Notes: generated from the sequence alone by a model not told the origin. DNA of 45,349 bases from Bacilli bacterium (GCA_016935815.1 JAFGQH010000048.1:1-45349); one strand, 5' to 3'. Shown: positions 23,671 through 34,518, counted from the first letter of the stretch. Program-made: numbers and translations.

Positions 23671-26604
23671 GTGACAAAACGCTTACTCGTATTCATCTCG
23701 TTGATTGCGCTGTTATTGCCTTTGATGTCGACACATGAAGTATATGCCGACATCAGCGTGAAATCCAGTGAAACATCCGTTATTGTTAGTGGAGACTACA
23801 ATGATGTTTTATCTGTGTGGGAACAAGAGACCTTTGCCAAGAATTCCGATTTTGTCACTGTTGTTGAACCTTCTTTATTCGATGCACCCGATCCATTGGT
23901 AACCAATGATAATTACTCACATGATGTCTATCAATGGACGACCGAGGACTCGATATCATTCCCGATATCGGCGCCTTCCGATGGACTTTATCAGATCTCT
24001 GTCGATTTCTACTCCTTATCCGAAGATTATATGGATATCGAACTTGGAATCCAGATCAATGGAACTGTCCAATATTCGGAAAGTTCCCAAGTCATTTTAT
24101 ACAAACTCTACAAACAAGTAGGTGATTTCAGTCTTGATCGCTACGGAAATGATTTCTATGGAGAACAGATTCAGATCTATGATTGGATTCATCAAGATAT
24201 CTTGGATCCGATGGGATTGTTCTATGAACCAATGATGTTCTATCTAGAGTCTGGAAACAATACTATCACTTTAACTAAGACAAGAGGAGACATCCTCTTA
24301 GGTGATGTTACTGTGACTGGTAGAAGCGATTTGCGGAGTTATGAAGACTACTCACAAGATGCTTCTTTGGTTTCCAATTTGGTTTTGGACACCTATGAAG
24401 CTGAAATCCCCGATTTCAAGAATTCTCCTTCCATTCAAGCCGCAGTGTCTCGGACTGTGGGTGTCACTCCATTTTCTGTTGAAGAATTGAAGTTGAACAC
24501 CTTATCCGGTGGTTCCTTCAGATCGGAACGAGAGATGGTTGGATATACAATTGATGTCGAAACGGCCGGATACTACTATTTGACTTTCAAAGTTCTACAA
24601 AGCACCATGTCCAATGCCAATGTCTACCGGACATTGCGAATCAACGGAGAGATTCCTTTCCAAGAAGCGGTTTCGTTACCGTTCTATTTTGATTCTTCCT
24701 GGCAAAACGTCACTCTTGGAGGAGACACGCCATACCTATTCTACCTACATGAGGGTAGCAATACCATTTCCTTAAGTGTAGATACCAGTGTTTACAAAGA
24801 CAGTTATTACACCATCAATACAATTTTGGATTATGTCAATGCCTTATCTTTGAACATCAAGAAATTGACCGGTAACCAGGTCGATGAAAATCGAGATTGG
24901 AATATCGAAGACTATATACCAAACATTAGTACAAGCTTGTTTTCTGCAGCGGACCAGTTGGAGGAAATTTACAACTATATTGAAGGGTTGACCGCAAAAG
25001 ACCGTTTATCAGAAGCTGGTTCCTCATTGCAAATAGCTATTCGGAACCTGCGGTTTTTGGCGGACGCTCCAAACGATATTCCAAAAAACATGACTTTGCT
25101 TTCCACATCCGAACAAAGTATTGCCTCTACTCTAGGAAATGCTTTGAGTCTGTTGACGGATAGTCCATTGGACATCGATAAATTCTATGTTCATACCGAT
25201 ACAAAGTTGGAACCAGCAACCGCTAATTTCTGGTTGCGAGCATGGGTTGGTATCAAACGTTTCGTATTGTCATTCTTTGACAAGAGATATACCGCTCAGG
25301 CAAACGATGACGAATTGATTGTCTGGGTGAACCGTAGTAAGCAATATACCGATCTGATTCAAAAAATGACGGATGATACCTTCACCGCTGAAACTGGGAT
25401 ATCCGTGCAAATATCTGTGATGGCTTCAGAAGGTAAGTTGATCCTCGCAAATTCTGCCGGAACCAATCCGGATGTTGCGCTTGGCGTATCCTCTTGGTTG
25501 CCATATGATCTTGGTATGCGTGGAGCGATTTTAGATCTATCCGAGTTTGCTGGTACACAAGAGTTCATAGATGCCATCAGCCTCTATCCAGAACAGAGTT
25601 TAATCCCGATGATGTATGACAATGGAATCTATGGTTTGCCGGATACCGAGAATTTCTATGTAATGTATTTCCGATCCGATATCATGGAGGCTTTGGATAT
25701 TCCAATTCCAAATACTTGGGATGAGGTTGCTGAAATCCTTCCGATCTTGAAGCGATATGGAATGAATTTCTATCTACCTCTTTCCAGTTCTGTGTCATTG
25801 AAGTCCTTCGATTCCACATTGCCATTCTTATTCCAGTATGGTTCTGATATCTATCAAAACAATGGTTTTTATGTCGACTTGGAAAACGAAGCATCAGTAA
25901 AAGCGTTGGAAGTCATGACAGAACTCTATACTATTTACTCAGCAGATACCACTGTCACCTCGTTCTACAATGATTTCAGACTGGGATTGTCACCAGTAGG
26001 GGTGGCGGATTTCGGAATGTATATTCTCTTGCAAAATGCCGCACCAGACATTCAAGGACTTTGGAAGATTGCTTTGCTTCCAGGTGTCGATGATGGTACT
26101 GGTCATGTCGACCGATCTGCACCAGGAGCGCAGACTGCGAATATGATTTTTGCTAATACTGATAAAAAGACCGAATCTTGGCAATTCCTACAGTGGTGGA
26201 GTTCTACAGCGACGCAGACTGATTTTGCCAATCTCTTATTATCGACTCTGGGCACAGAATACATGTGGAACAGTGCAAACACTTCTGCATTTGAAGCCTT
26301 GAATATCAACGAAAACGATCTCTCCATCATATTGAATCAATGGACTCACTTGAGAGAACTTCCAAAAGTGCCTGGATCCTATCAAGTGGAATTGGAAATA
26401 TCCAATATTTGGAACTCTGTTGTTTTGGATCGTGAAAACTTACGCGTTCTTCTGAATGACAGCATCATCCGAATGGACAAAGAAATCCAAAAAAAGATGA
26501 CCGAATTCGGTTATATGGATAAATACGGAAACATTTTAAAACCATACGTTTTAGCTTCCACCGACCAAATCATTGCTTGGAAAGAAGGTGGAACGAATGG
26601 CTAG
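23671..26604 (+). CDS. Large secreted protein: two beta-sandwich domains fused to an ABC solute-binding domain
   Basis: 977 residues from GTG 23671. The signal peptide ends VYADIS with no lipobox, unlike most exported proteins here. Residues about 60-225 and 240-395 look like carbohydrate-binding-type beta sandwiches ([14 protein letters not shown] and [13 protein letters not shown] segments). A helical spacer follows, then an amphipathic stretch [21 protein letters not shown] (about 515-535) that might sit on the membrane. A complete extracellular binding domain fills about 545-960 ([37 protein letters not shown]). It overlaps the next permease gene by eight bases. It probably presents bound glycan to those permeases. 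Proteins like this accompany DUF5696 and Yip1 genes in other Firmicutes as far as I recall. Confidence 0.8.
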   Translation: MTKRLLVFISLIALLLPLMSTHEVYADISVKSSETSVIVSGDYNDVLSVWEQETFAKNSDFVTVVEPSLFDAPDPLVTNDNYSHDVYQWTTEDSISFPISAPSDGLYQISVDFYSLSEDYMDIELGIQINGTVQYSESSQVILYKLYKQVGDFSLDRYGNDFYGEQIQIYDWIHQDILDPMGLFYEPMMFYLESGNNTITLTKTRGDILLGDVTVTGRSDLRSYEDYSQDASLVSNLVLDTYEAEIPDFKNSPSIQAAVSRTVGVTPFSVEELKLNTLSGGSFRSEREMVGYTIDVETAGYYYLTFKVLQSTMSNANVYRTLRINGEIPFQEAVSLPFYFDSSWQNVTLGGDTPYLFYLHEGSNTISLSVDTSVYKDSYYTINTILDYVNALSLNIKKLTGNQVDENRDWNIEDYIPNISTSLFSAADQLEEIYNYIEGLTAKDRLSEAGSSLQIAIRNLRFLADAPNDIPKNMTLLSTSEQSIASTLGNALSLLTDSPLDIDKFYVHTDTKLEPATANFWLRAWVGIKRFVLSFFDKRYTAQANDDELIVWVNRSKQYTDLIQKMTDDTFTAETGISVQISVMASEGKLILANSAGTNPDVALGVSSWLPYDLGMRGAILDLSEFAGTQEFIDAISLYPEQSLIPMMYDNGIYGLPDTENFYVMYFRSDIMEALDIPIPNTWDEVAEILPILKRYGMNFYLPLSSSVSLKSFDSTLPFLFQYGSDIYQNNGFYVDLENEASVKALEVMTELYTIYSADTTVTSFYNDFRLGLSPVGVADFGMYILLQNAAPDIQGLWKIALLPGVDDGTGHVDRSAPGAQTANMIFANTDKKTESWQFLQWWSSTATQTDFANLLLSTLGTEYMWNSANTSAFEALNINENDLSIILNQWTHLRELPKVPGSYQVELEISNIWNSVVLDRENLRVLLNDSIIRMDKEIQKKMTEFGYMDKYGNILKPYVLASTDQIIAWKEGGTNG

Positions 26605-27526
26605 TTTGACTTTGAGAAGCAAGAGGAAAAAACCAAGAGCAACAAACAATCGTAACAAAGTAGCGTATCTGTTTATCTTCCCTTACGCTTTGATGTTCAT
26701 GATTTTTATCGTCATACCGGTCATCATGGCAATCTTTCTGTCTTTTACGTATTTCGATACTGTACGGGCACCAGAATGGGTTGGATTCCAAAATTACATT
26801 GACCTCCTAACTGATGATCCAATCTTCATGCAAAAGGTTTTACCAAACACTTTGAAATATGCCATAATCGTTGGTCCAGGAGGATATATACTTTCCTTCT
26901 TATTGGCTTGGGTCCTAGCTCAATTGACACCAAAAATCAGAACGATTTTCGCATTGATCATCTACTCTCCTTCGCTGACAAGCGGAATAACAATGACTGT
27001 TTTATGGAGAGTCATCTTTGCCGGAGACAATGCTGGATACCTCAATAGTCTATTGATCAAACTGGGACTGATTGTGGAACCAATCGTCTTCTTGCAATCA
27101 CAAGAGTTCTTACTCAGTATTATGATTCTTGTCACTTTATGGTCATCCATGGGTGTCGGTTTCTTGGCGATATTGGCTGGCATCTTGAATGTGAATCAAG
27201 AAATGTATGAAGCCGCATATATCGATGGAATCAAAAACAAATTCCAAGAAGTCATCTATATCACGATCCCTTCCATCAAACCACAAATGTTGTTTGGTGC
27301 TGTCATGGCGATCGTTGGAACCTTTGCCTCAGCTGGGGTCGGGGTCGCGTTGTCGGGATCGAATCCGACACCGCAATATGCAGGGCAATTGATTGTAAAC
27401 CATATTGAATACTATGGTTTCAATAAATATTTGATGGGATATGCCGCTGCATTATCAGTCGTATTATTATTGGGAATCTATGGGTTGAGTCGATTCGCCT
27501 ATAAACTCTTTGGGAGCAAAGACTGA
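26597..27526 (+). CDS. ABC sugar permease, MalF/UgpA type
   Basis: 309 residues from ATG 26597, preceded by AAGGTGG and overlapping the fused binding protein's stop. A longer frame from 26573 is unsupported. A basic N-terminus ([15 protein letters not shown]) leads to six helices. The EAA loop that docks the ATPase reads [21 protein letters not shown] (about 210-230). It pairs with the next gene, whose ATG overlaps its stop by one base. Confidence 0.9.
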   Translation: MASLTLRSKRKKPRATNNRNKVAYLFIFPYALMFMIFIVIPVIMAIFLSFTYFDTVRAPEWVGFQNYIDLLTDDPIFMQKVLPNTLKYAIIVGPGGYILSFLLAWVLAQLTPKIRTIFALIIYSPSLTSGITMTVLWRVIFAGDNAGYLNSLLIKLGLIVEPIVFLQSQEFLLSIMILVTLWSSMGVGFLAILAGILNVNQEMYEAAYIDGIKNKFQEVIYITIPSIKPQMLFGAVMAIVGTFASAGVGVALSGSNPTPQYAGQLIVNHIEYYGFNKYLMGYAAALSVVLLLGIYGLSRFAYKLFGSKD

Positions 27527-28407
27527 TGGCTAGACATCAGAAGTTCCTCGGTACGAAAATCAACCCATCAAGATTCAATCGTACCCAAGTCAAATACATC
27601 ATCATCTTGATTCCGGTCTTGATGTTTATGTTGTTGCCATTGATCTATATTTTCAACTATGCATTCAAACCGATTGAAGAATTGTTCTATTATCCACCGC
27701 GATTCTTTGTCGAACGATATACACTACAAAATTTTGTGAAATTGTTTGCGGTTACCGGTTCATCCGGAATTCCGATGAGCCGTTACCTCTTCAATTCCAT
27801 CATTGTTACCATATTGGTCATAGGTGCTTCTGTCGTGGTTTCCACCTTGGCAGGATACGCATTGTCCAAATTGGAATTCAAAGGCAAGAAATTTATGAAC
27901 GAAATCAATACTCTGGCTTTGATGTTTGTGGGTATAGCTGTAATGATCCCAAGATATCTCGTTATTGAAAAGCTTGGTTTGATTGATAATTTCTTCGTTC
28001 ACGTGCTTCCTTATCTGGCAATTCCTGTCGGATTGTTCTTGATCAAACAATTTATCGATCAAGTACCTGACGAATTGTTGGATGCTTCGAGAATTGATGG
28101 AGCAAGCGAATTCCAAATATATACCAAAATCATTTTACCTTTGATTAAACCAGCAATTGCGACGGTTGTCATATTGTCTTTCCAGACCGTATGGAATTCC
28201 GCGGATACTTCTACGACTTATATCAATAACGATGCGCTCAAAACGTTCGCATTCTATATGAATACTCTGACTGCAAATACCAATGGCGTGGCTGGCCAAG
28301 GTATGGCAGCGGCAGCATCGCTTGTCATGTTCATTCCAAACCTTCTGATTTTCATTTTGATGCAAAGCAAGGTCATGGACACGATGGCACATTCGGGAAT
28401 CAAGTAG
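27526..28407 (+). CDS. ABC sugar permease, MalG/carbohydrate type
   Basis: 293 residues with six predicted helices. The EAA loop DASRIDGASEFQIYTKIILPL (about 185-205) is typical of the second subunit of carbohydrate ABC importers (CUT1). Its start overlaps the preceding stop by one base (TGATG). With the 26.6-kb gene it forms the channel for the 977-residue binding protein. Confidence 0.92.
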   Translation: MARHQKFLGTKINPSRFNRTQVKYIIILIPVLMFMLLPLIYIFNYAFKPIEELFYYPPRFFVERYTLQNFVKLFAVTGSSGIPMSRYLFNSIIVTILVIGASVVVSTLAGYALSKLEFKGKKFMNEINTLALMFVGIAVMIPRYLVIEKLGLIDNFFVHVLPYLAIPVGLFLIKQFIDQVPDELLDASRIDGASEFQIYTKIILPLIKPAIATVVILSFQTVWNSADTSTTYINNDALKTFAFYMNTLTANTNGVAGQGMAAAASLVMFIPNLLIFILMQSKVMDTMAHSGIK

Positions 28408-28415
28408 GTGCTATC

Positions 28416-30449
28416 ATGAAGAAATGGATGATTGCATTCCTGCTTCTCATCGCATTGACCCTTACCAGCCAATTTGTAACGGTTTTTGCGAACAACGACT
28501 TTTATGAAAACGAATATCCGTATGAAACCTACACGGTGGACTACGAAGGAAATCTGACATTTACACAAACAGCCTATATTCCGGTCGGGGTACTGAATCG
28601 TGATGTGGCGCTGTTTAATCCGGAAGACTTGTATATCAAGGATGATCTTGTCTATATCGCAGATACCGGAAATAAGCGAGTTGCAGTATTAGATTACTCC
28701 GGTACTCTTATCCAAGAAATTGGTGTCGGTGTATTAGAAAAACCAACAGGTGTCTTTGTATCAGAAGAAAACTTCCTATACATTGCCGACCAAACCAATC
28801 AATTGGTATACAAGTATGATTTGGATGGCAATTTTATTCGCACATTCGGACATCCGGTCGAACCGCTCTTTGGTAGCGATTCTCCTTACACACCGATCAA
28901 AGTAGTTGTCGGTAGCGGCGAGAACATCTATATCATCGGGGACGGATCCACAAGTGGTGTTATTCAATTGAATTATGATGGATCCTTCTTGGGATATTTT
29001 GGTGTAAACTTGTCACAAAAATCCTTGATTGAAAAGATTGCGGATATCTTTGTAAACCCTGGTGAATACGCTAGCAATACACCTCCATCTCCGACGAATA
29101 TCGCAATCAACAGCAAGTCTTTGGTATACACGTCTACTCCAAATACAGTTACGGCTTTGAAGAAACTTGACGTGAATGGAAACAATATCTTGACAACGAT
29201 CAACTATCATCAAGAACAGAATGTCGTTGATTTATCAGTGGATAGTTTGGGATATCTGTATGCAATCTATGACGATGGATTGATTGTCGAATACGATCCG
29301 AATGGCAATTTGTTATTCGCATTCGATGTCATGTCCAGTAGTTCCAATGTGCTTGGCTTGATTCAAAACCCATCTGGAATCCAAATCGATTCCTATCACA
29401 ATATCTTCGTTTTAGATACCGGAAGATCCGAGGTAATCACATATCAACCTACCAGTTTCACGAATTTGGTTCATGATGCGATCAATCTCTACAATCAAGG
29501 TAGCTATGAAGAATCCACCCTAGTATTCGAAGCGATACTGAAACAAAATGATAATTTTGCATTGGCGCATTCAGCCTTGGGAAAATCTTATTACCAGGAT
29601 AAAAACTACCAACAAGCATTGGAAGAATACTACAAAGCAAATGATGTTGAGGGATATTCCACTACTTTTTGGAAAATTCGAGATATCTGGTTGAAGGAAA
29701 ATCTGAATTTGGTGTTTTATCTGATTTTGGCATTGATTTTAGTATCCTATGTCATCAAGCAGTTGAATCGTCGCACTTTGGTATTCCAACCAATCACCCG
29801 ACGCTTTGAAATCTTTAAGAAAAAAACTCAGGTTCGCAAGTACAGTCTGGTCTTCTCCATTTTGAAACATCCATTGGATTCCTATTATGAAATCAAACGT
29901 GAAAAACGTGCAAATGTCTTTTCTGCAAGTATCATACTAGTCATCCTATTCATAGAATACTTGTTCTACTTGCGATATACCGGATATATTTTCAACAACA
30001 GCCCCGAACAATTGCATCTTGGCATGCAAATGGCAGTCTTCTTTGGAATCATCTTATTGTTCATCTTCTCGAATTACTTGATTTCAACGTTGTTTGACGG
30101 AGAAGGATGGATGAGAGATGTGTATGTCTCTGTCATCTACTCCTTGGCACCGATTGTCGTATTCTTGCCATTTTATATCATTTTAAGCAATGTCTTGACA
30201 CTCAATGAGTTGGTCATCTTGCAAATCTATGGTTTCACGATGATTTCTTATACGATTGTATTGATTTTCTTGGCAATCAGGGAAATCCACAACTATGAAA
30301 TCGGTGAAACATTCAAGAATATCGCTCTTACCATTTTTACGATGTTGATAATCATTCTGATCGGATTCATCATTTACGTGTTTGGATCTCAATTATTCGA
30401 TTTCTTGACATCGTGGTTGAAGGAGGTGTTCTTCCGTGTTTTTGGCTAA
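28416..30449 (+). CDS. NHL-repeat/TPR exported domain fused to Yip1-type membrane domain
   Basis: 677 residues. A signal-type N-terminus (1-25) leads to a beta-propeller of NHL repeats, about 45-345. Repeats such as NPEDLYIKDDLVYIADTGN, KPTGVFVSEENFLYIADQTN and NPSGIQIDSYHNIFVLDTGR can be read. A TPR pair follows, about 350-425 (QGSYEESTLVFEAILKQNDN, ALGKSYYQDKNYQQALEEYY). A membrane helix lies near 430-448, then a Yip1-family domain with about five helices (500-670). The layout puts propeller and TPR outside and Yip1 in the membrane. It lies eight bases after the permease pair and overlaps DUF5696 by 14 bases, so it is an intimate part of this transport cassette. Role unknown; scaffold or glycan docking are possible. 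Confidence 0.8.
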   Translation: MKKWMIAFLLLIALTLTSQFVTVFANNDFYENEYPYETYTVDYEGNLTFTQTAYIPVGVLNRDVALFNPEDLYIKDDLVYIADTGNKRVAVLDYSGTLIQEIGVGVLEKPTGVFVSEENFLYIADQTNQLVYKYDLDGNFIRTFGHPVEPLFGSDSPYTPIKVVVGSGENIYIIGDGSTSGVIQLNYDGSFLGYFGVNLSQKSLIEKIADIFVNPGEYASNTPPSPTNIAINSKSLVYTSTPNTVTALKKLDVNGNNILTTINYHQEQNVVDLSVDSLGYLYAIYDDGLIVEYDPNGNLLFAFDVMSSSSNVLGLIQNPSGIQIDSYHNIFVLDTGRSEVITYQPTSFTNLVHDAINLYNQGSYEESTLVFEAILKQNDNFALAHSALGKSYYQDKNYQQALEEYYKANDVEGYSTTFWKIRDIWLKENLNLVFYLILALILVSYVIKQLNRRTLVFQPITRRFEIFKKKTQVRKYSLVFSILKHPLDSYYEIKREKRANVFSASIILVILFIEYLFYLRYTGYIFNNSPEQLHLGMQMAVFFGIILLFIFSNYLISTLFDGEGWMRDVYVSVIYSLAPIVVFLPFYIILSNVLTLNELVILQIYGFTMISYTIVLIFLAIREIHNYEIGETFKNIALTIFTMLIIILIGFIIYVFGSQLFDFLTSWLKEVFFRVFG

Positions 30450-32715
30450 ATTAGGAAAACGACTTCTGCTGGTCTTGATAATGACCACAGTAGGGTATTT
30501 GACGGTAACTGTGTTTGCGAGAACCATTCCGTTTTATACCTCTGATGCATTTCCAATCCAAGAGAATATCTTGGATAATACCTTCTTTTCGAGCAATCAG
30601 TTCACTCAAGCAGATGATTTGACTGCAGTCGACAATTTCCTGGATGTTCCATCTGGGTACCAACTAGTTGGAGAAACTGCCTCATATCAACTCTATATGG
30701 AGGAAACTTCCTACGCAATACGGGTTGTGAACAAAGAGGATGGATTCATCTATGGATCGAGTATGGGTTCTTTAGGAGAGGATTTGGACAATTTCAATAC
30801 CAAATGGGAAGGAATTGTCAACTCTGTGGTCACACTTGATTACTACTCGTATAATGATACAACCGGAGTCTATACAACCGAACAGGAAAGTCTGTTACAA
30901 GACGAAACTTCCCATTCCGATTATACTATGATTGAAAATGGATTCTCTGCGAATTTGTATTTTGGAGAATCCGGAATCTCCTTATCTATCGATGTCTATT
31001 TAGAAGGGGATTATCTCGTTGTGGATATACCAAACGAATCGATTTCGGAAGGGGATACATTCAAATTAAAAAGCGTCATGGTATATCCGTTCCTTGGTGC
31101 AGTATATGGTGACTCTGTTCCGGGATATATCATGGTTCCGGATGGATCTGGAGCATTGATTCGCTATCAGGCGATTGATGTCAACACCGATATCTATCAA
31201 TTCAAATACTATGGCTTGGATACGTCTGTTCAAATACCGATCACCAATCAACCGATTCTTGCATTTCCGGTTTCAGGTATGGTATTAGGAATCAATCAGC
31301 ATGGATTTATATCCATCGTTGAAAGTGGAGCTGAAAATGCATCCTTGGTCGTATCTCCTGCGAAACGTAATTTGAAATATTACTATACTTACAATCAATT
31401 CGTCTATCGAAGTCTCTATCAGACTCCGCTCTCAGAATCCGAGGCAGAAAATTCTTCGGGAAGACTCGTCATTGAGGATAATATCAATTCTTGTGATGTA
31501 CGGATGAAATATCAATTCTTAGCCGGAGATGAGGCAAATTATATTGGAATGGCAAATGCATATCAAGATTATCTGCTCGCATCCAATCTTGTCCAAGACC
31601 AAGTCAATTCGACGGACAACGTCCATATTTTCTTGGATGTCATCGGTTCTGAAAGCAAGAATGGGTTCATCTTTGATGAGTATATCAAGATGACTACGAT
31701 TCCAGAGTTGCAACAAATCATTGAGTCTTTGGTTTCAAAAGGTATTCAACCTATGACGGTTTACAAAGGGTATACTGGTGATGGATTCACGAGCTCCGGA
31801 ATGTCCGATACCAGCGTGTCGAATAAACTCGGTGGAGAAGCCGCATTGAATGAATTGATGGACTATCTCGATTCGGTAGGATTGGAACTCTATCTCTATA
31901 CCGATCCGATGTCGGTCTATGAGGATGGACATTTCAGTCTTTACAACGATATAGCAAGACGGGTGAATCAAAACCTCTTGATGGAGTATGGTTATACCAA
32001 ACTCATTTATTATGCGACAACCGAGAGTTTGATTCGTTCATTGGACACGAGCATCGACAAATTGTCGAAACAGAATGTCCTGCATTTCGCTGTTGGTACG
32101 GTTGGAAACACGCTTTACTCCGATTACACCGACGCTGCTAATCCACTTGACCGCAGTGAAATCCGATCCATCTTGATCGACTACTTCAATACTTTGGATC
32201 AATCTACGTTGCTCTATCAAAGCAATGATTACTTGTTGAGATATACGGACTCTTATCTGATGACTCCGATGTCCTCATCAAGATATCGCATCTATACGGA
32301 TACCGTTCCGTTTGTTCCTTATGTTCTTTCTGGTGTCTTGGAAAAATATTCTCCGTATCAAAACTTTGTATCCGCATCCAATGTGGAACTACTGAAGCTG
32401 ATTGACTACGGAGTTTATCCAACCTATCTTATCACCTATGAATCTGCATATGCACTTCAAAAAACAGAATTACAATCGATCTACTCTTCCTCATACACCA
32501 CATGGCAAACTCGCATCGAATCCGACTTTCTCTTCTTGCAAGAGGGATTGGAAAGCATAGTGGATGCTCGTGTTGTGAACCGGATAGTGGAAGATCTTGG
32601 TGTCTATACGATAACCTATGACAATGGTGTGAAAATCATCATCAACTACACAAGCAATACCGTGGCAGTTGGTTCTAATAACATTGAACCACAGTCCTAT
32701 AAGGTGGTGGTATGA
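30436..32715 (+). CDS. DUF5696 family exported protein
   Basis: 759 residues from GTG 30436, with AAGGAGGTG upstream inside the previous gene. One N-terminal helix (LLLVLIMTTVGYLTVTVFA) serves as signal or anchor. The following half is beta-rich (about 60-330), resembling the sandwich that precedes barrels in glycosidases. The second half (about 395-720) alternates strands and helices as in TIM-barrel enzymes: IQPMTVYKGYTGDG, LNELMDYLDSVGLELYLYTDP, FAVGTVGNTLYSDYT. I assign DUF5696 from these and from the gene context. A glycoside-hydrolase-like role is inference; catalytic residues cannot be named. Confidence 0.75.
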   Translation: MFLAKLGKRLLLVLIMTTVGYLTVTVFARTIPFYTSDAFPIQENILDNTFFSSNQFTQADDLTAVDNFLDVPSGYQLVGETASYQLYMEETSYAIRVVNKEDGFIYGSSMGSLGEDLDNFNTKWEGIVNSVVTLDYYSYNDTTGVYTTEQESLLQDETSHSDYTMIENGFSANLYFGESGISLSIDVYLEGDYLVVDIPNESISEGDTFKLKSVMVYPFLGAVYGDSVPGYIMVPDGSGALIRYQAIDVNTDIYQFKYYGLDTSVQIPITNQPILAFPVSGMVLGINQHGFISIVESGAENASLVVSPAKRNLKYYYTYNQFVYRSLYQTPLSESEAENSSGRLVIEDNINSCDVRMKYQFLAGDEANYIGMANAYQDYLLASNLVQDQVNSTDNVHIFLDVIGSESKNGFIFDEYIKMTTIPELQQIIESLVSKGIQPMTVYKGYTGDGFTSSGMSDTSVSNKLGGEAALNELMDYLDSVGLELYLYTDPMSVYEDGHFSLYNDIARRVNQNLLMEYGYTKLIYYATTESLIRSLDTSIDKLSKQNVLHFAVGTVGNTLYSDYTDAANPLDRSEIRSILIDYFNTLDQSTLLYQSNDYLLRYTDSYLMTPMSSSRYRIYTDTVPFVPYVLSGVLEKYSPYQNFVSASNVELLKLIDYGVYPTYLITYESAYALQKTELQSIYSSSYTTWQTRIESDFLFLQEGLESIVDARVVNRIVEDLGVYTITYDNGVKIIINYTSNTVAVGSNNIEPQSYKVVV

Positions 32716-33596
32716 TGAAGAAACCATTGAAACGTAAAACCAGAAACAACCTTGTCGGTTGGTCCTTCTTGGGAATCTGGGCAATCGGATTCTTAGTCTT
32801 CACGATGATTCCTTTGTTCACTTCTCTCTATTATTCCATGTCTCATGTGGTATTGAGTGGAGATGGTATCCAAGTGGACTTTGTCTGGTTCGAAAACTAC
32901 AAACAAGTATTCTCAACTGCGGAAGGATTCAATTTCCTACGCTCTGTAAGTGATTTTGCGATTGAACTTCTGTTCAAGGTTCCTATCATCACGGTATTCT
33001 CAATCATCATCGCCGTGATGTTGAATCAAAACATCAAAGGGAAGGGATTCTTCCGGGCTATTTACTTCTTGCCTGTCATCATCGCTTCTGGTCCTGTCAT
33101 CAGTCAATTGATTTATCAAGGAGCTGCGACCATACCTTTGGTAGAAGAAATGGGAATTATCGATTTCATCAATCAGACGTTTACGGAGAGTCTTGCAAGA
33201 CCGATCGCGAACATCTTCTCTGAATTAATTGTGATTCTTTGGTTCTCCGGTGTTCAAATCCTATTGTTTATCGCTGCTTTGCAAAAAGTCGATCGTTACA
33301 CCTATGAGGCAGCAATGATTGATGGTGCTGGACCTTGGGAGTCTTTCTGGAAAATCACAGTACCTTCATTGAAGTCGATGACACTGATTTCCATCGTATT
33401 CACGATTATCAATCTCGCGACATTCTCTGAGAATGCAGCAATACAGCATATCAAAAACAACATGTTCGCATTGGAAACCGGGTTTGGTTTTTCCTCTGCA
33501 ATCGCTTGGCTCTACTTCATCGCTTTGGCTTTGATACTGGGTATCTTCTACCTCTTGTTCCGTGGGGCAACCCGTGAAAGGAGGAGATATTCATGA
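32712..33596 (+). CDS. Second ABC sugar permease, MalF/UgpA type
   Basis: 294 residues. ATG 32712 overlaps the DUF5696 stop (ATGA). A second ATG follows directly. The basic N-terminus KKPLKRKTRNN precedes six helices. The ATPase-contact loop reads YEAAMIDGAGPWESFWKITVPSL (about 198-220). It forms a pair with the next gene and could be the original channel for the 490-residue binding lipoprotein. Confidence 0.9.
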   Translation: MMKKPLKRKTRNNLVGWSFLGIWAIGFLVFTMIPLFTSLYYSMSHVVLSGDGIQVDFVWFENYKQVFSTAEGFNFLRSVSDFAIELLFKVPIITVFSIIIAVMLNQNIKGKGFFRAIYFLPVIIASGPVISQLIYQGAATIPLVEEMGIIDFINQTFTESLARPIANIFSELIVILWFSGVQILLFIAALQKVDRYTYEAAMIDGAGPWESFWKITVPSLKSMTLISIVFTIINLATFSENAAIQHIKNNMFALETGFGFSSAIAWLYFIALALILGIFYLLFRGATRERRRYS

Positions 33597-34510
33597 ACCA
33601 GCATTTCAAACAAAAGATCAAACATAAATTGATGGGTAAGAACTTCAACGAAGGGTGGATCGGCAGAACCGCAATCTACTTGTTGTTGATCATTATCGGT
33701 TTTGTCTATCTCTACCCGATCATCAAGATGTTTGCTTATTCGATCAAAGATCTAGAAGACTTGGTGAATCCGACTGTTCAATGGATTCCGACCAAAATCT
33801 ATTTGGAAAACTACAGAACCAGTTTCATTGTTCTTAATTACTGGAAGACATTGTTGTTTAGTCTGGCGGTTACCTTGATTCCTGCCACTTTGCAAACAAT
33901 CACAACCAGTCTTGCAGGATACGCCTTGGCGAAGTTCAAGATGACAGGTAAATTTATCATCTTCGTCATCATCTTCATCACCTATCTCGTTCCAGTTCAA
34001 GTGTATATGATTCCGCGTTATGTTTTGTTCAACCAACTTGGAATCCTGGACAGTGCGTGGGCGATTATCTTCCCTGCAACTTTTGGACAAGGATTATCAT
34101 CGGCAATCTTCATCTTGATCTTCTATCAATTCTTCCGGATGCAACCAAAATCATTGGATGAATCCGCAGAAATCGATGGAGCTTCACCTTATCAAATCTT
34201 CTTCCGCATCGGTGTACCTTTGGCCGGTCCGGCATATTTAACAGCATTTCTGTTTTCATTCGTATGGTATTGGAATGAAACCTATATTTCGTCGCTGTTT
34301 ATCGGAAGTGACTTATACACCTTGCAATTAAAATTACTGAATTTCCAATCTCAATTCAGTATGACAAGCGGCTTGACACAGCAAGCAGTAAACGAAGCAA
34401 TCAAGTACAGCGCGACCATACTGATTATTCTACCGGTCCTTATCGTCTATATCATCATGCAAAAATGGTTTGTAGAAGGAATCGATCGTACGGGAATTAC
34501 AGGAGAATAG
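33593..34510 (+). CDS. Second ABC sugar permease, MalG/carbohydrate type
   Basis: 305 residues, with AAAGGAGGAG before ATG 33593 and a four-base overlap with its partner. Six helices. The EAA loop is DESAEIDGASPYQIFFRIGVPL (about 188-209). It ends nine bases before the secreted GH144-like lipoprotein. No ATPase gene is found near either permease pair. Confidence 0.92.
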   Translation: MNQHFKQKIKHKLMGKNFNEGWIGRTAIYLLLIIIGFVYLYPIIKMFAYSIKDLEDLVNPTVQWIPTKIYLENYRTSFIVLNYWKTLLFSLAVTLIPATLQTITTSLAGYALAKFKMTGKFIIFVIIFITYLVPVQVYMIPRYVLFNQLGILDSAWAIIFPATFGQGLSSAIFILIFYQFFRMQPKSLDESAEIDGASPYQIFFRIGVPLAGPAYLTAFLFSFVWYWNETYISSLFIGSDLYTLQLKLLNFQSQFSMTSGLTQQAVNEAIKYSATILIILPVLIVYIIMQKWFVEGIDRTGITGE

Positions 34511-34518
34511 GAGGAACT

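Noticed and set aside
34465-34518. N-terminal extension of the secreted GH144-like protein
   Set aside because: It lies inside the permease gene; a strong AGGAGG and a complete lipoprotein signal mark ATG 34519 as the start.
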